From assembly GCA_963823215.1 (NCBI GenBank), contig CAWGKT010000002.1:124001-188000 (forward strand): 64,000 bases of DNA, given 5' to 3'. A program made the position numbers and the translations under genes. The notes under the pieces were generated by a model. That model was not told the DNA's origin and searched no databases. It was given only the letters and a program-made list of their open reading frames with translations. This document shows positions 38,658 to 48,635 of the stretch, piece by piece. This DNA is from CAIWHR01 sp963823215 (lineage in GTDB: Bacteria; Pseudomonadota; Gammaproteobacteria; Burkholderiales; Casimicrobiaceae). Each line of letters starts with the position of its first letter. The stretch's first letter is position 1.

Positions 38658-39441
38658 TCACGCCATTATATTGACGCCGCCGTCGACGTACAGCGTTTCG
38701 CCGGACAGTCTCCGCGCATAGGGCGTGGCGAGATACGCGCAGGTGAAGCCGACGTCCATGATGTCCACCAGCTCGCCGATCGGCGCGCGCTGCTCGACTT
38801 CGGTGAGCAGCAGGTCGAAATCCTTGAGGCCGGACGCGGCGCGCGTCTTGAGCGGACCCGGCGAGATCGCATGCACGCGGATGCCCTTGCCGCCCAGCTC
38901 GTACGCGAGGTAGCGGCAGCAGGCCTCGAGCGCGGCCTTCACCGGACCCATGACGCTGTACGTGGGAATCACCTTGGTGGCGCCGTGGTAGCTCATCGCG
39001 AACATCGTGCCGCCGTTCGTCATCAGCGGCGCCGCGAGTCGCGCCATCCGCACGAACGAGTGGCACGACACGTCCATCGCCTTCGCGAAGCCTGCGGCCG
39101 AGCAGTTGATGAGGCCGCCCTGCAGGTCCTCCTTCGGCGCGAAGGCGATCGAGTGCACGAGGATGTCGAGCCGGCCCCACTGGCGGGTGATCGCATCGAA
39201 CACTCGCTTCCAGCTCGCCTTCGGCGCTCACGTCGAGCGGCAGGAACAGCGGGGCCTCCAGCGCGCGCGCCAGCGGCTCGACGTAGGGGCGCGCCTTCTC
39301 GTTCAGGTAGGTGATGGCGAGGTCGGCGCCGAGCTCGCGGAACGCCTTGGCGCAGCCGTACGCAATCGAGTGCTCGTTGGCAATGCCGACGACCAGGGCC
39401 TTGCTGCCCTTGAGCACCGGGCGCGGGATATCCATCGTCAT
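38658..39441 (-). CDS. fabI: Enoyl-ACP reductase FabI (one frameshift)
   Basis: An NADH-dependent enoyl-[acyl-carrier-protein] reductase of about 260 residues, last step of fatty-acid elongation. It has LKGSKALVVGIANEHSIAYGCAKAF (cofactor loop), LAITYLNEKARPYVEPLA, and, after a shift near 39205, WGRLDILVHSIAFAPKEDLQG, SYHGATKVIPTYSVMGPVKAALEA with the Tyr-x6-Lys catalytic pair, and SGETLYVDGGVNIMA. It is next to ackA, pta and DUF3141; in such clusters it may be a second FabI tied to storage metabolism. Confidence 0.92.
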
Positions 39442-39455
39442 GTCCGCCTTCTCGT

Positions 39456-40645
39456 TCAGGCTGCGCCGAGCAGCCGCCGCGTGTGACGCGCGATCATCAG
39501 CTCCTCGTTGGTCGGGATCACCCACGCGGAGACGCGGCTGCCTGCGGCGCTGATGCGCGGCCCGTTGCGCTTCGTTGGCCGCCGCGTCGAGCTCGACGCC
39601 GAGCCACGCCGCATCGCGGCAGACGCGCGCGCGCAGCGACCGGCTGTTCTCGCCGATGCCGCCGGTGAACACGATCGCGTCGAGCCCGCCGAGCGCCGCG
39701 GCGAGCGAGCCCAGCTCGCGCCCGATCCGGTAGACGAAGACATCGATCGCCACCTTCGCTTCCGGCGCCGTCGCTCGCCTCCAGCGTGCGCATGTCGCTG
39801 GAGATGCCGGACATGCCGAGCAGCCCGGATTGCTGGTAGATCAGCTTCTCGACGGCGCGCGCGTCCATCTTCAGCTCGTCCATCAGATAGAGGATCACGC
39901 CCGGATCGAGGTTGCCGCAGCGCGTGCCCATCGGCAGCCCGTCCGCCGCGGTGAAGCCCATCGTGCTGGCGACGCTGCGCCCGCCCGCCATCGCGCACAT
40001 GCTGGCGCCGTTGCCGAGGTGGAGGACCACCGTCCTGCCGCGCGCCGCGCGCTCGTCGTGCTGCGGCAGCACGCTCGCGATGTACTCGTACGAGAGCCCG
40101 TGAAAGCCGTACCGGCGCACGCCGCGATCGGTGATCGCCCTGGGCAGCGCGAACGCCTGCGCCACCGGCGGCGCGCCGCTGTGGAACGCCGTGTCGAAGC
40201 ACGCCACCTGCGGCAGCTGCGGCGAGCGCTCGAGCAGCGACCGGATCGGAGCCAGGTTGTGCGGCTGGTGCAGCGGCGCGAGCGGAACGTACTTTTCGAG
40301 CGCCGCCAGGATCGCCGCATCGATGCGCACCGGCTGCGTGTACTCGAGTCCGCCGTGCACCACGCGGTGACCGACGCCCGCCAGGCGATGCCCGGCGAAT
40401 TCGGCGCGCAGGAACGCCGACCAGGTGATCGAGCGCACCGTCGTGACCGAGCTTGACCCCGTCGCCCCACGACTTCTCGCCGAGCAGCTTGCCCGCGCCG
40501 TCCTTGGCGACGAAGCGGGGCGCCGTCGACAGACCCTCGGCCTGCCCGCGCGCGATCAGCTCGAACTCGTCGCCGCGCTCGAGCGAAGACCGAGAACTTG
40601 AGGCTCGACGAGCCGGCGTTCAGGACGGCAATCGCGTCTGGCCAT
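39456..40645 (-). CDS. ackA: Acetate kinase (frameshifted)
   Basis: Interconverts acetyl phosphate + ADP with acetate + ATP. The ATG at 40645 is five bases after the pta stop. Text in successive frames: AIAVLNAGSSSLKFSVF, GVGHRVVHGG, PLAPLHQPHNL, ACFDTAFH, YGFHGLSYEYIAS, VVLHLGNGASM, MGFTAADGLPMGTRCGNLDPG, then after a shift near 39775 VYRIGRELGSLAAALGGLDAIVFTGGIGENS and near 39555 the C-terminus VIPTNEELMIARHT. At least four indels are needed, two of them in the first 70 codons. All family motifs are present, so I treat the gene as functional. Confidence 0.88.
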
Positions 40646-40649
40646 GGCG

Positions 40650-41591
40650 TCAGCTCACCGCCTTGCCGGCCTTCTCGCGCCGCACGCTCGCCACCAGCGC
40701 TGCGATCGCGCACGACGCGAGCCGCGTCATCACCGAGTCGGCGCGGCTGGTCAGGATGATCGGCACGCGCGCGCCGAGCACGATGCCGGCGGCGTCCGCG
40801 CCGGCCAGGAACGACAGGCTCTTCGCCAGCATGTTGCCGGCCTCGAGGTCGGGCACCACCAGCACGTTGGCGCGCCCGGCGACCGGCGAGTCGATCTTCT
40901 TGATCGCGACCGACTCGAGGCTGATCGCGTTGTCGAGCGCGAGCGGACCGTCGACGATCGCGCCGGTGATCTGGCCGCGGTCGGCCATCTTGCACAGCGC
41001 CGCCGCCTCGACCGTCGACGGCACCTTCGGGTTGACCGTCTCCATCGCCGACAGGATCGCCACGCGCACCTCCGGAAAGCGCAGCGCGTGCGCGAGGTCG
41101 ATCGCGTTCTGGATGATGTGGACCTTGTCCTCCATCGTCGGCGCGATGTTGACGGCGGCGTCGGTGATGATCAGCGTCTCCGCGTAGCTCGGCACGTCCA
41201 TGACGAAGCAGTGGCTGACCCGGCGCGCGGTGCGCAGCCCCGTGTCGCGCCTGACCACCGCAGCCATCAGCTCGTCGGTGTGCAGGCTGCCCTTCATCAG
41301 CGCCTCGGCCTTGCCCTCGCGCACCAGCTCCACCGCCTTTTCGGCCGAGGCCTGGCTGTGCGGCGCGTCGACGATCGGCAGTCCGGCGATGTCGATGCCG
41401 TGCTCCTTCGCGATCGCCTCGATCCGCGCACGCGGGCCGACCAGGATCGGCGCGATCAGGCCGAGCTTGGCGGCGTCGACGGCGCCGCGCAGCGAACTCT
41501 CGTCGCAGGGATGCGCGACCGCCGTCGGCGTGGGCGGCAGCGTCTTGCAGACGTCGAGCAGCCGCTGGTATTTCTCGTGCTTGCGTTCCAT
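40650..41591 (-). CDS. pta: Phosphate acetyl/butyryltransferase
   Basis: A 313-residue acyltransferase of the phosphate acetyl/butyryltransferase family, giving acyl phosphate from acyl-CoA. It has LIAPILVGPRARIEAIAKEHGID, AEALMKGSLHTDELMAAV, RRVSHCFVMDVPSYAETLIITDAAVNIAP, PSTVEAAALCKMADRGQITGAIVDGPLALDNAIS, and LEAGNMLAKSLSFLAGADAAGIVLGARVPIILTSRAD. It lacks the CBS/DRTGG extension of long Pta. The frame is unbroken. It forms a coupled pair with ackA (five bases apart) and follows the DUF3141 gene. Confidence 0.9.
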   Translation of the reverse strand: MERKHEKYQRLLDVCKTLPPTPTAVAHPCDESSLRGAVDAAKLGLIAPILVGPRARIEAIAKEHGIDIAGLPIVDAPHSQASAEKAVELVREGKAEALMKGSLHTDELMAAVVRRDTGLRTARRVSHCFVMDVPSYAETLIITDAAVNIAPTMEDKVHIIQNAIDLAHALRFPEVRVAILSAMETVNPKVPSTVEAAALCKMADRGQITGAIVDGPLALDNAISLESVAIKKIDSPVAGRANVLVVPDLEAGNMLAKSLSFLAGADAAGIVLGARVPIILTSRADSVMTRLASCAIAALVASVRREKAGKAVS

Positions 41592-41618
41592 GCGTGTCTC
41601 CGTTGTCCTTGGCGACGG

Positions 41619-43992
41619 TCAGGCTGCCTTGCGCCGCTTCGCTGTGGCTTGCGGCGGGCTTGCGGGCTGCCTTCCGTGCCCGCACTCTGCCCCTGCCCTT
41701 TGCCGGCTCCACGTCGAGGCGTCTCGCCGATGTTCTCGATCATCGCGAGCTGCTCGGTCGTCGGCTCGAAGCGCCGCATCCGCTCGTCGGCGAGCAGGCG
41801 GCGGACCAGCGTCACCAGCCGCTCGCGATCGCCGGGCTTCGTGAGCAGCTTCGGCAGCGTCGCGATCGCCTTCTCGGGCTCGTAGCGCACGATGATGTCC
41901 TGCTCGCCGCGGATGCGCCGCCACTCGTCGGGCGCGAAATCGGGCAGCAGATCGTGGTACTCGGCGGCGAGCTCCTGCTTCAGCGCGAGCCGCGCGAGCG
42001 GCAGTGGTGCGCCCCGCCGGGCGAGCAGCGACCCGACCCGGGCCAGCGCCTCGGCATAGCCGCCTTCCTCGATCGACGCCAGCGCCTCCTTGACGAACGG
42101 CAGCTCGCGCGGTTCGGCCGCGCTTGCCGCGGTCGCGCTCGTCCGCCTCGTGCTTGTCGGCAAGGTAGAGCGAGAACACGTTGCCGTAGGTCTGGAAGAA
42201 CGTCGCCTCGCTGGTCGCGTCGCGCACCTCGCGGTAATAGTCGAGCGATGCGCTGACGGCCTCGGACACCATCTTCTCGAGCCTGCCGCCCGGGTTGTCG
42301 GGGTCGGCCGCCTTGCGCTGCGCCTTGACCGCCTGCGCCGCCGGGCCGAGCCACGCGAGCCAGGGATTGAGGTCCGAGAACGCCCAGCGCTGGAAGCGCA
42401 GCGGATGGAACTGCCGCGATACCTTCGCCGTGACCTCGTTGCTCATCGCCTGGACGAACGGCTGCGCGAAGAGCTCGTAGGCGCGCTGGTTGAACTCGGA
42501 CATCGCGGCCACCGCCTCGAACGGCTTCTCGTCGGCGCGCTCGAGGCGGTTCAGCTGCTTGGCGATGTCCTCGAGCCGGCGCTCGTGGAAATCGACCTCG
42601 TACTCGACCTTGCCGTCGCGGCCCTTGACCTCGTGGATCTGCATGCCGTACAGGCCCGGCGGCAGCGACTCGATCGACTTCAGCACCGAGACGATCTGCG
42701 CGTGCTCCTTCTTCGCCACCTTGCCGGAGACGAAGATGCCGAGGTGGCCGATGTCCTGGTGCAGGAGCCCGACGATCACCTGTCCGCGCGCCTTGATCTC
42801 GTCGGTCGAGCCGTAGACGTCGGCCACCCAGTTGAACGCCTGCTGCGGCGGCGTGATGTTGTCGCCCATCGACGCGAACAGGATGATCGGCGCCTTGATG
42901 TCGCGCAGGTCGAAGGTCTTGCCGCCCGTCCCCTTGGTGCCCGACCACAGCTTGTTGCCGACGAAGAGGTTGCGGGTGATCCACTCGATCTCCTCGCGGT
43001 TCATCAGGTAGAAGCCGCCCCACCAGCGCTCGAACTCGAGGAAGCGAGGCGGCTCCGTGTCGATCTTGGCGAACAGGTTGTAGTACTTGTCCCAGAACGT
43101 GTTGGCCGGATTCAGGTTCTCGAAATTCTCGACCAGGTACGCGCCGTCGAACACGCCGTCGCCCATGTCCGCCGCGAACGACGCCAGCCAGGTGCCGCCC
43201 AGCATGCCGCCCGCGTAGCGCATCGGGTTGTCGCCGGCGCCTTCCTGGAAGGCGCCGCCCCAGTACGACATCGGCGCGCCGTTGATCACGATCGGGCCGG
43301 TGTCGTCCGGATCCGCCGCGGCCAGCATCATCGCCGCCCAGCCGCCCTGGCAGTTGCCGACGATCGCGGGCTTCGCGCTCTGCGGATGCAGCGCGCGCAC
43401 TTTCTTCACGAATTGCTGCTCGGCGGCGCAGACGTCGAGCAAGTGTCTGGCCCGGCTCGGGATCGCGGAAGAAGATCACGAAGTAGACCGGATGTCCTTC
43501 GCGCAGCGCGACGCCGACCTGCGAATCGTCCTTGAAGCCGCCGATGCCCGGGCCGTGGCCGGCGCGCGGGTCGATGATCACGTACGGCCGCCGCTTCGGA
43601 TCGACCGTCACGCCCTCGGGGGGGACGATCCGCACCAGCGCGTAGTTGACCGGACGGGCGAGCGTGCGTCCGTCGACGACGGTTTCGTAGTCGAAGTGCA
43701 GCAGCGGCGGCAGCCCCTCGCGGTTGTGCTCGACGAAGTTGTTGCCGCGCTCGCGCAGCGTGTCCCAGAAGAGGATCGAGCGCTGCGCGAAATCGGTCGC
43801 GTACTCGTACCAATGCGCCCACGCCTCCGCGGGCGCTACGGGCTTCGCGCGGAGACCCGACGCACATTCGGCGTAGGCCTTGGAGAGCCGCTCGCTGAAG
43901 TGCTCCTGCGCGATCTTGGTGCGTTTCTGGTAGAGCTGCGCTACCTTGGTCGAAATGTCATAGCTTCGGGCGACCTGCTTGACTGCGTCCAT
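41619..43992 (-). CDS. DUF3141 alpha/beta-hydrolase with PhaC-like active-site motifs (frameshifted)
   Basis: A protein of about 780 residues. Its N-terminus is DAVKQVARSYDISTKVAQLYQKRTKI; the core has RRPYVIIDPRAGHGPGIGGFK and, after a shift near 43440, PAIVGNCQGGWAAMMLA, INGAPMSYWGG, APIILFASMGDNITPP and LHQDIGHLGIFVSGKVA. The box G-N-C-Q-G-G with later Asp and His segments mirrors the Cys/Asp/His layout of PhaC. A long helical C-terminal part follows in further frames (shifts near 42130 and 41720), ending in a Lys/Ala-rich tail. Function is not established; its place before pta-ackA-fabI suggests acyl-CoA or storage metabolism. The exact stop is uncertain. Confidence 0.8.
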
Positions 43993-44223
43993 GAGCGGAC
44001 CTTTTCAGATGGAAATGGGAGTTCGTCGCTTTGGTCTGCGCCGCGACGGGCGGCCGGCGTGGGGATGCCCATGCCGCAGGGCACGGACAGAAGGTATGAG
44101 CCTCGGTCGCGATAAGAAGTTCCCCGCGCCGAGTTCCGCACAAAAGGCGAACCCGGCGGAACCTACGTTAGCCCGCCGCGTGCTGCTTGTCGGCTATTAT
44201 CGCCGGCCCCGCATGAGACACTG

Positions 44224-44237
44224 TTGACAACGGTCAA
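44224..44237. promoter_or_regulatory. TTGAC-N4-GTCAA palindrome upstream of DUF3141 operon
   Basis: TTGAC AACG GTCAA is a symmetric 5-4-5 site resembling recognition sequences of Fnr/Crp-family regulators. It lies 232 bp upstream of the DUF3141 start and 40 bp past the PPK2 stop. The 284-bp gap also holds a 14-bp palindrome GCGGCCCGGGCCGC (44252-44265), perhaps part of a PPK2 terminator without T run. Confidence 0.4.
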
Positions 44238-44276
44238 GATCGGCGCCAATGGCGGCCCGGGCCGCGGCCTCCCCCC

Positions 44277-45158
44277 TCAGAAGACTTCCGGCACGTACTT
44301 GAACGGAAAGTCCACCGCCTTGTAGCGGCCGACCTTGCGCTCGGGGAACTTGACCTTCGGCGCCGGAAGGGTCTTGTAGGGAACGTGCTTGAGGATGTGG
44401 CTGATCACGTTCAACCGCACTCGCTGCTTGTCCTCCGACTTGGCGACGAACCACGGCGCCCACGAGGTATCGGTCGCGGCGAACATCTCGTCGCGCGCCT
44501 TCGTGTAGTCGTCCCAGCGATCGTAGGACTTCACGTCCATCGGCGAGAGCTTCCACGTCTTGCGGCCGTCACCGACCCGCGCCTTGAGTCGCCGCATCTG
44601 CTCCTCGGGGCTCACCTCCAGCCAGTACTTGAGCAGGATGATTCCCGACTTGACCATCAGCTGCTCGAACATCGGCACGACCTGCAGGAAGCCCCTGGCC
44701 TGCTCCTCGGTGCAGAAACCCATGACACGCTCGACGCCCAGGCGGTTGTACCAGCTGCGGTCGCATATCACGATCTCGCCCGCGGCCGGGAGGTGCGGCA
44801 GGTAGCGCTGGCCGTACATCTGGCGACTTCTCGCGCTCGGTCGGCGCAGGAAGCGCGATCACGCGAAAGACCCGCGGGCTCATGCGCTCGGTGATCGCCT
44901 TGATGGTGCCGCCCTTGCCGGCACCGTCGCGGCCCTCGAAGATGATGCAGACCTTGAGTCCCTTGGCCACTACCCATTGCTGCAGCTGACCAGCTCGACG
45001 TGCAGCTTCTTGAGCGCGCGATCGTATGCCTTGCCGGAGAGTTTCTTGGCCGGCATCGACGCGCCGCGCTTGCCTGCGCCGGCCTTGACGGCGTTGCCGT
45101 CGACCTTCTTGCCCTTACCCTTGCGGTCGTCCTTCTTGTCGGCGTTCTTCTTTGCCAT
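44277..45158 (-). CDS. ppk2: Polyphosphate kinase 2, PPK2 (two frameshifts)
   Basis: Transfers phosphate between polyphosphate and nucleotides. The ATG at 45158 follows GGAG; a Lys-rich N-terminus (about 45 residues) leads to SGKAYDRALKKLHVELV, then after a shift near 44978 VCIIFEGRDGAGKGGTIKAI (Walker A) and LPAPTEREKS. A second shift near 44830, where TCGCCAGATG should read TCGCAGATG, gives QMYGQRYLPHLP, IVICDRSWYNRLGVERVMGF (Walker B) and YWLEVSPEEQMRRLKAR (lid). The one-domain architecture fits class I PPK2. It is separate from the downstream DUF3141 operon. Confidence 0.9.
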
Positions 45159-45249
45159 GTTCATCTCCATCGAGTCATTGTTTCGGATCGTTCGTTGACC
45201 GGAGCGATTTGGGCAAGCGCTAGAACTCGCCGTGCCCATCCCGGCATCA

Positions 45250-46662
45250 TCACTGCACCGCTACAGGCTCCATTGCCGGCAGGTCGTCGAAACTGCCGCC
45301 GAGGGCAAGATAGACGTTCACGCGTTGCGCGAGGCGCTCCGTTTGCACGCGCAGGCGTGACATGCGAGTGACATACAGCGAGAGCTGGTTCTGCTCGACG
45401 CCCCGCAGATCGATCACGCCGACGCGGTACTGGATCTGCGCAAGCTCCAGCGCGCGTTCGCCATCACGGATGGTGGCCTCGAGAATGGTGTCACGCTCGC
45501 GCAACGCAATCTCGGCCGCAAGCGCGCCTTCGACCTCGCCGAACGCCCGCTGCCCGGTGCGCGCGTACTCGGCGACCGCCTGCTTCTGCTCGGCCGATCG
45601 AATCTCGACCTGCGCGCGCAGCGCACCGCCCTGATACAGCGGCGCGAGCAGGTTGCCGCCGAAGCTCCAGATCGGGTTGCCCGTGTCCTTCAGCTCGATC
45701 AGGTCGCTCGATACGCTGCTGCCCCCCGCCGTCAGGCTGATGCGCGGCAGCTGCGCCGCGCGGGCTTCGCCGACGCGGTTGAACGCCGCGGCGACGCGGC
45801 GCTCGGCGGCGACGACGTCCGGCCGGCGCTCGAGCAACTGCGACGGCATGCCGACCGGCACCAGCGGGGGCATCGGCGACAGATGGTCCGCGACCGCGAT
45901 CTCCGCTGACGGATAGCGTCCGACCAGAAGCTCGAGGGCACGCATCGCCTGCTCGCGCGCGAGCTCGATCTGCCGCAACGTGTCGCGATAGGTGCCGACC
46001 GTGGCCCGCGCCTGCGCCACGGCCTGCTCGTTGCCGTTGCCGATGCGCAACCGCTCCTGCGCGACGCCGAGCAGCGCCTCGGACGAACGCAACGCGCCCA
46101 ACGCGATCGCGCGCTGCAGCCTGGCCTCGATGGCGATGAACCAACTCTTGGCCACCGTTGCTGCAAGCGATTGACGCGCGTACGCGTAGTCCGCCGCGAA
46201 GGCTGCGGATTGCTGTTCCGCCGCGGCGCTTTCGTAACGCAAGCGACCCCAGACGTCGAGCTCCAGCTTCGCATTCAGGAAGACCCCCTGCAGGCCGCCG
46301 CCACCGCCCGACTTGTCGCCGCCCGTGGCGAACACACTCACCGACGGCAGCAGTGAGGCCCCCGCCACCTTCACGTAGCCGGCGGCCTGCTCGACGCGCG
46401 CCGCCGACACGCGCAGATCGGCGTTGAAGGCCAGCGCCTCGGTGACCAGCGCGGTCAACGCGGGATCGTCGAAGGACGCGAGCCAGCGGTCGGCCACCGG
46501 TACCGAAACGCCGCCGGCCCCGAACGCAGGCGGCGCAATCGTATGCGTCAGTACCTCCTTCTGCAGTTCCTCCGTGGTCGGCGGCGGCGCCAGCGCGCAG
46601 CCCGCCATGGCGGCAGCGAGGGCGGCCACAAGGAACCCATGGCGACTGAGAGTTCCGCGCAT
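45250..46662 (-). CDS. Outer-membrane efflux lipoprotein, NodT/OprM family
   Basis: A 470-residue TolC-like channel. The signal LVAALAAAMAGC ends in a lipobox (MAGC). Two repeats of the outer-membrane-efflux domain follow: the first with WLASFDDPALTALVTEALAFNADLRVSAARVEQA and LELDVWGRLRYESAAAE, the second with VAAERRVAAAFNRVGEARAAQLPRISLTAGG and PLYQGGALRAQVEIR. The ATG overlaps the stop of the adaptor gene (TGATG). It would form the exit duct of the efflux system encoded upstream. Confidence 0.92.
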   Translation of the reverse strand: MRGTLSRHGFLVAALAAAMAGCALAPPPTTEELQKEVLTHTIAPPAFGAGGVSVPVADRWLASFDDPALTALVTEALAFNADLRVSAARVEQAAGYVKVAGASLLPSVSVFATGGDKSGGGGGLQGVFLNAKLELDVWGRLRYESAAAEQQSAAFAADYAYARQSLAATVAKSWFIAIEARLQRAIALGALRSSEALLGVAQERLRIGNGNEQAVAQARATVGTYRDTLRQIELAREQAMRALELLVGRYPSAEIAVADHLSPMPPLVPVGMPSQLLERRPDVVAAERRVAAAFNRVGEARAAQLPRISLTAGGSSVSSDLIELKDTGNPIWSFGGNLLAPLYQGGALRAQVEIRSAEQKQAVAEYARTGQRAFGEVEGALAAEIALRERDTILEATIRDGERALELAQIQYRVGVIDLRGVEQNQLSLYVTRMSRLRVQTERLAQRVNVYLALGGSFDDLPAMEPVAVQ

Positions 46663-47882
46663 CAGTGCAGCTTCAGCACCAGGTAATCGGTGATCGAGCC
46701 GATGCGCAGGATGACCATCCGCAGGATGTGGATCGCGTGCGCATGCTCGGTGTAGATCGCGCCGTGGCCTTCCGCGCCGGCGGCGAGGAACAGCCCGCGG
46801 TCGCGCTCGGCGACGTCGAACTTGACGGGAAACCGGCCCGGCACCTGTGGATAGGCGCCGGTCTGCGGCAGCATGCCGGACTGCGCGACCTGACCCTGGC
46901 CCTGCGCCCAGACGATGGAATCGACGGTTGCCTTGATGACGCGCCCGGGGTAGGTCTTGAGCGTGAACTCCGCCGGATTGCCAGGCTCGACCAGAGGCAA
47001 CTCGTTATGCGCATAGAGCGCGATCACCTGGTAGGTTTCCTCGACGAAGCTCATCGCCGGGGCCACTGGAAACGCGGTCACATAGGAGCCCGGGCGCAAC
47101 TGGACGTTGATCGCGTAGCCACTGGTCGGCGCATAGACGGCCGTCTGGTCGAGGTTCCACTGCACATTCGCGAGGTCCGCGCGACTGACGTCGACCTGCG
47201 CCTTGGCGGTCGCCAACTGGGCGCGCGCCGCCGCGACCGTCGCCTGCTCGCCGTTGACCTGCCCGGAGAGCTTCTGCACGACCTGGGCCTCGTTCGCCCT
47301 TGAGGTCGCGATCTGGCCTTCCAGCTCGGTCACGTTGGCCTCGGCCTGTTCGAGCGCGAAGCGGTCGCCCGCGCCCGTGGCCACCAGTTCGCGGTTCTGG
47401 CGGACCCGCAACCGCGCGAGCTCGAGCCTCGGCAGCAGCGCCGCAACCTGCCCGCTGGCGGAATTCAGCTGCTCCTGCAGTTGCCGGGCGCCGGCCGAGG
47501 CATCCACCAGGGCCGCGCCGGCCTGCGCGAGCTTCGCCTCGTCGGCGGCGAGCTTCGCCTTGGCCACGTTGAGATCGTTCTGGTACGGGGTCGGGTCGAT
47601 GCGAAAGAGCAATTCACCCTTCTTCACCAGCCGGTTGGGCTCGACCGGCACATCGATCACGCGTCCCCGCACCTGCGGGATCACCTGCACGACGTACTTG
47701 ATGACGCGGACGTCGGCCGACGACGGGGCGACCACGTTGAGCACGAGGACCAGCGCGGTCAGCGCGACGATCGGAATGATGACGACGGTCACCTGAGAAG
47801 TCGTGTTCCACGGCAGCCACTTGAACTTGATGAAGATCAGCCAGACGAAGAACGAGTAGATACCCAGCAGCAGTGCTTCCAT
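46662..47882 (-). CDS. HlyD-family membrane-fusion protein (YibH-like)
   Basis: A 406-residue adaptor. Two N-terminal hydrophobic segments (residues about 3-22 and 32-52) precede a biotinyl-lipoyl-like domain (VIPQVRGRVIDVPVEPNRLVKKGELLFRIDPTPY), a long coiled coil (KAKLAADEAKLAQAGAAL ... EATVAAARAQLATAKAQVDVSRADLANVQWNL) and a barrel segment AVYAPTSGYAINVQLRPGSYV. This layout resembles E. coli YibH and other DUF3302-linked adaptors. It overlaps both neighbours by one base (TGATG). No inner-membrane pump is encoded beside it. Confidence 0.9.
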   Translation of the reverse strand: MEALLLGIYSFFVWLIFIKFKWLPWNTTSQVTVVIIPIVALTALVLVLNVVAPSSADVRVIKYVVQVIPQVRGRVIDVPVEPNRLVKKGELLFRIDPTPYQNDLNVAKAKLAADEAKLAQAGAALVDASAGARQLQEQLNSASGQVAALLPRLELARLRVRQNRELVATGAGDRFALEQAEANVTELEGQIATSRANEAQVVQKLSGQVNGEQATVAAARAQLATAKAQVDVSRADLANVQWNLDQTAVYAPTSGYAINVQLRPGSYVTAFPVAPAMSFVEETYQVIALYAHNELPLVEPGNPAEFTLKTYPGRVIKATVDSIVWAQGQGQVAQSGMLPQTGAYPQVPGRFPVKFDVAERDRGLFLAAGAEGHGAIYTEHAHAIHILRMVILRIGSITDYLVLKLH

Positions 47883-48478
47883 CAGGCGCCCCCTGCCTTC
47901 GCGCCAGGCCCCGTGGGCGCGGCCGGCGCCGCCGCCGGCGCGGCGGACGCAGCCTGTGCCGCGGCGAGATCCCGGCGCAATATCTTGAGCTCGGCGGTCA
48001 GCGATCCCCTGGCCGCCATCGCGTCGAGCTCCTCGCGCAGGTGCGCAAGCTCATGTTCCAGCAGCTCGCCCTTCTGCGCCTTCCCGCCCATCTCGTGGAA
48101 ATAATCGTCGTGCCTCTCGGTCCCATACGCCCCGCGGTAGGCGACGGGCTTCGTGTACGCCCACAGCCAGGCGATCGGCCACAGCAGGCCGCCGAACACC
48201 AGCGAGAGCAGGCACAGCGTGTGGATGGCGTCACGCTGCGGATGATGGCGCTTGTGGGCGATCTTCTCCGGCAGCACATGCACCAGCCAGAACAGCACGA
48301 TCCCGCCGATCGGGACGACGCAGATGACGAACCATGCGAGGCCCATCGCCGCGGTGTCCATCATCTCGGGCGGCAGGAACGAGGCGCGGGCCACCGGCGG
48401 GAAAGCCACCGCAGCCACGGCGAGCGCCGCCGCGATAACAGCGGGACGAAACGTCATTGTGGACATTCGGGATTTCAT
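47882..48478 (-). CDS. DUF3302 inner-membrane protein (YibI-like)
   Basis: A 198-residue protein. Starting at MKSRMSTMTF it has a signal-like helix (AVIAAALAVAAVAFPPVARA), then two membrane helices (MGLAWFVICVVPIGGIVLFWLVHVLP and LCLLSLVFGGLLWPIAWLWAYTKPV) joined by EKIAHKRHHPQRDAI, the DUF3302 core. The C-terminus is a coiled coil (ELLEHELAHLREELDAM, AELKILRRDLAAAQ) followed by an Ala/Pro tail. E. coli YibI is the partner of YibH, matching the order here. Start choice between 48478, 48466 and 48457 is uncertain. Confidence 0.83.
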   Translation of the reverse strand: MKSRMSTMTFRPAVIAAALAVAAVAFPPVARASFLPPEMMDTAAMGLAWFVICVVPIGGIVLFWLVHVLPEKIAHKRHHPQRDAIHTLCLLSLVFGGLLWPIAWLWAYTKPVAYRGAYGTERHDDYFHEMGGKAQKGELLEHELAHLREELDAMAARGSLTAELKILRRDLAAAQAASAAPAAAPAAPTGPGAKAGGA

Positions 48479-48635
48479 CGGGAATGGGCCTCGGTTCGTG
48501 TCGGATCCGCAGACGCTGCGCCACACCATTTTCCGTTGATGAGGCCGCCTATCGACGAACACGCGGCGAAAGGAGCGTGCGAGCCGTCAGACATCTGATT
48601 TCAATTATCCCACACCCATGGCGCGCATGTTCTCG

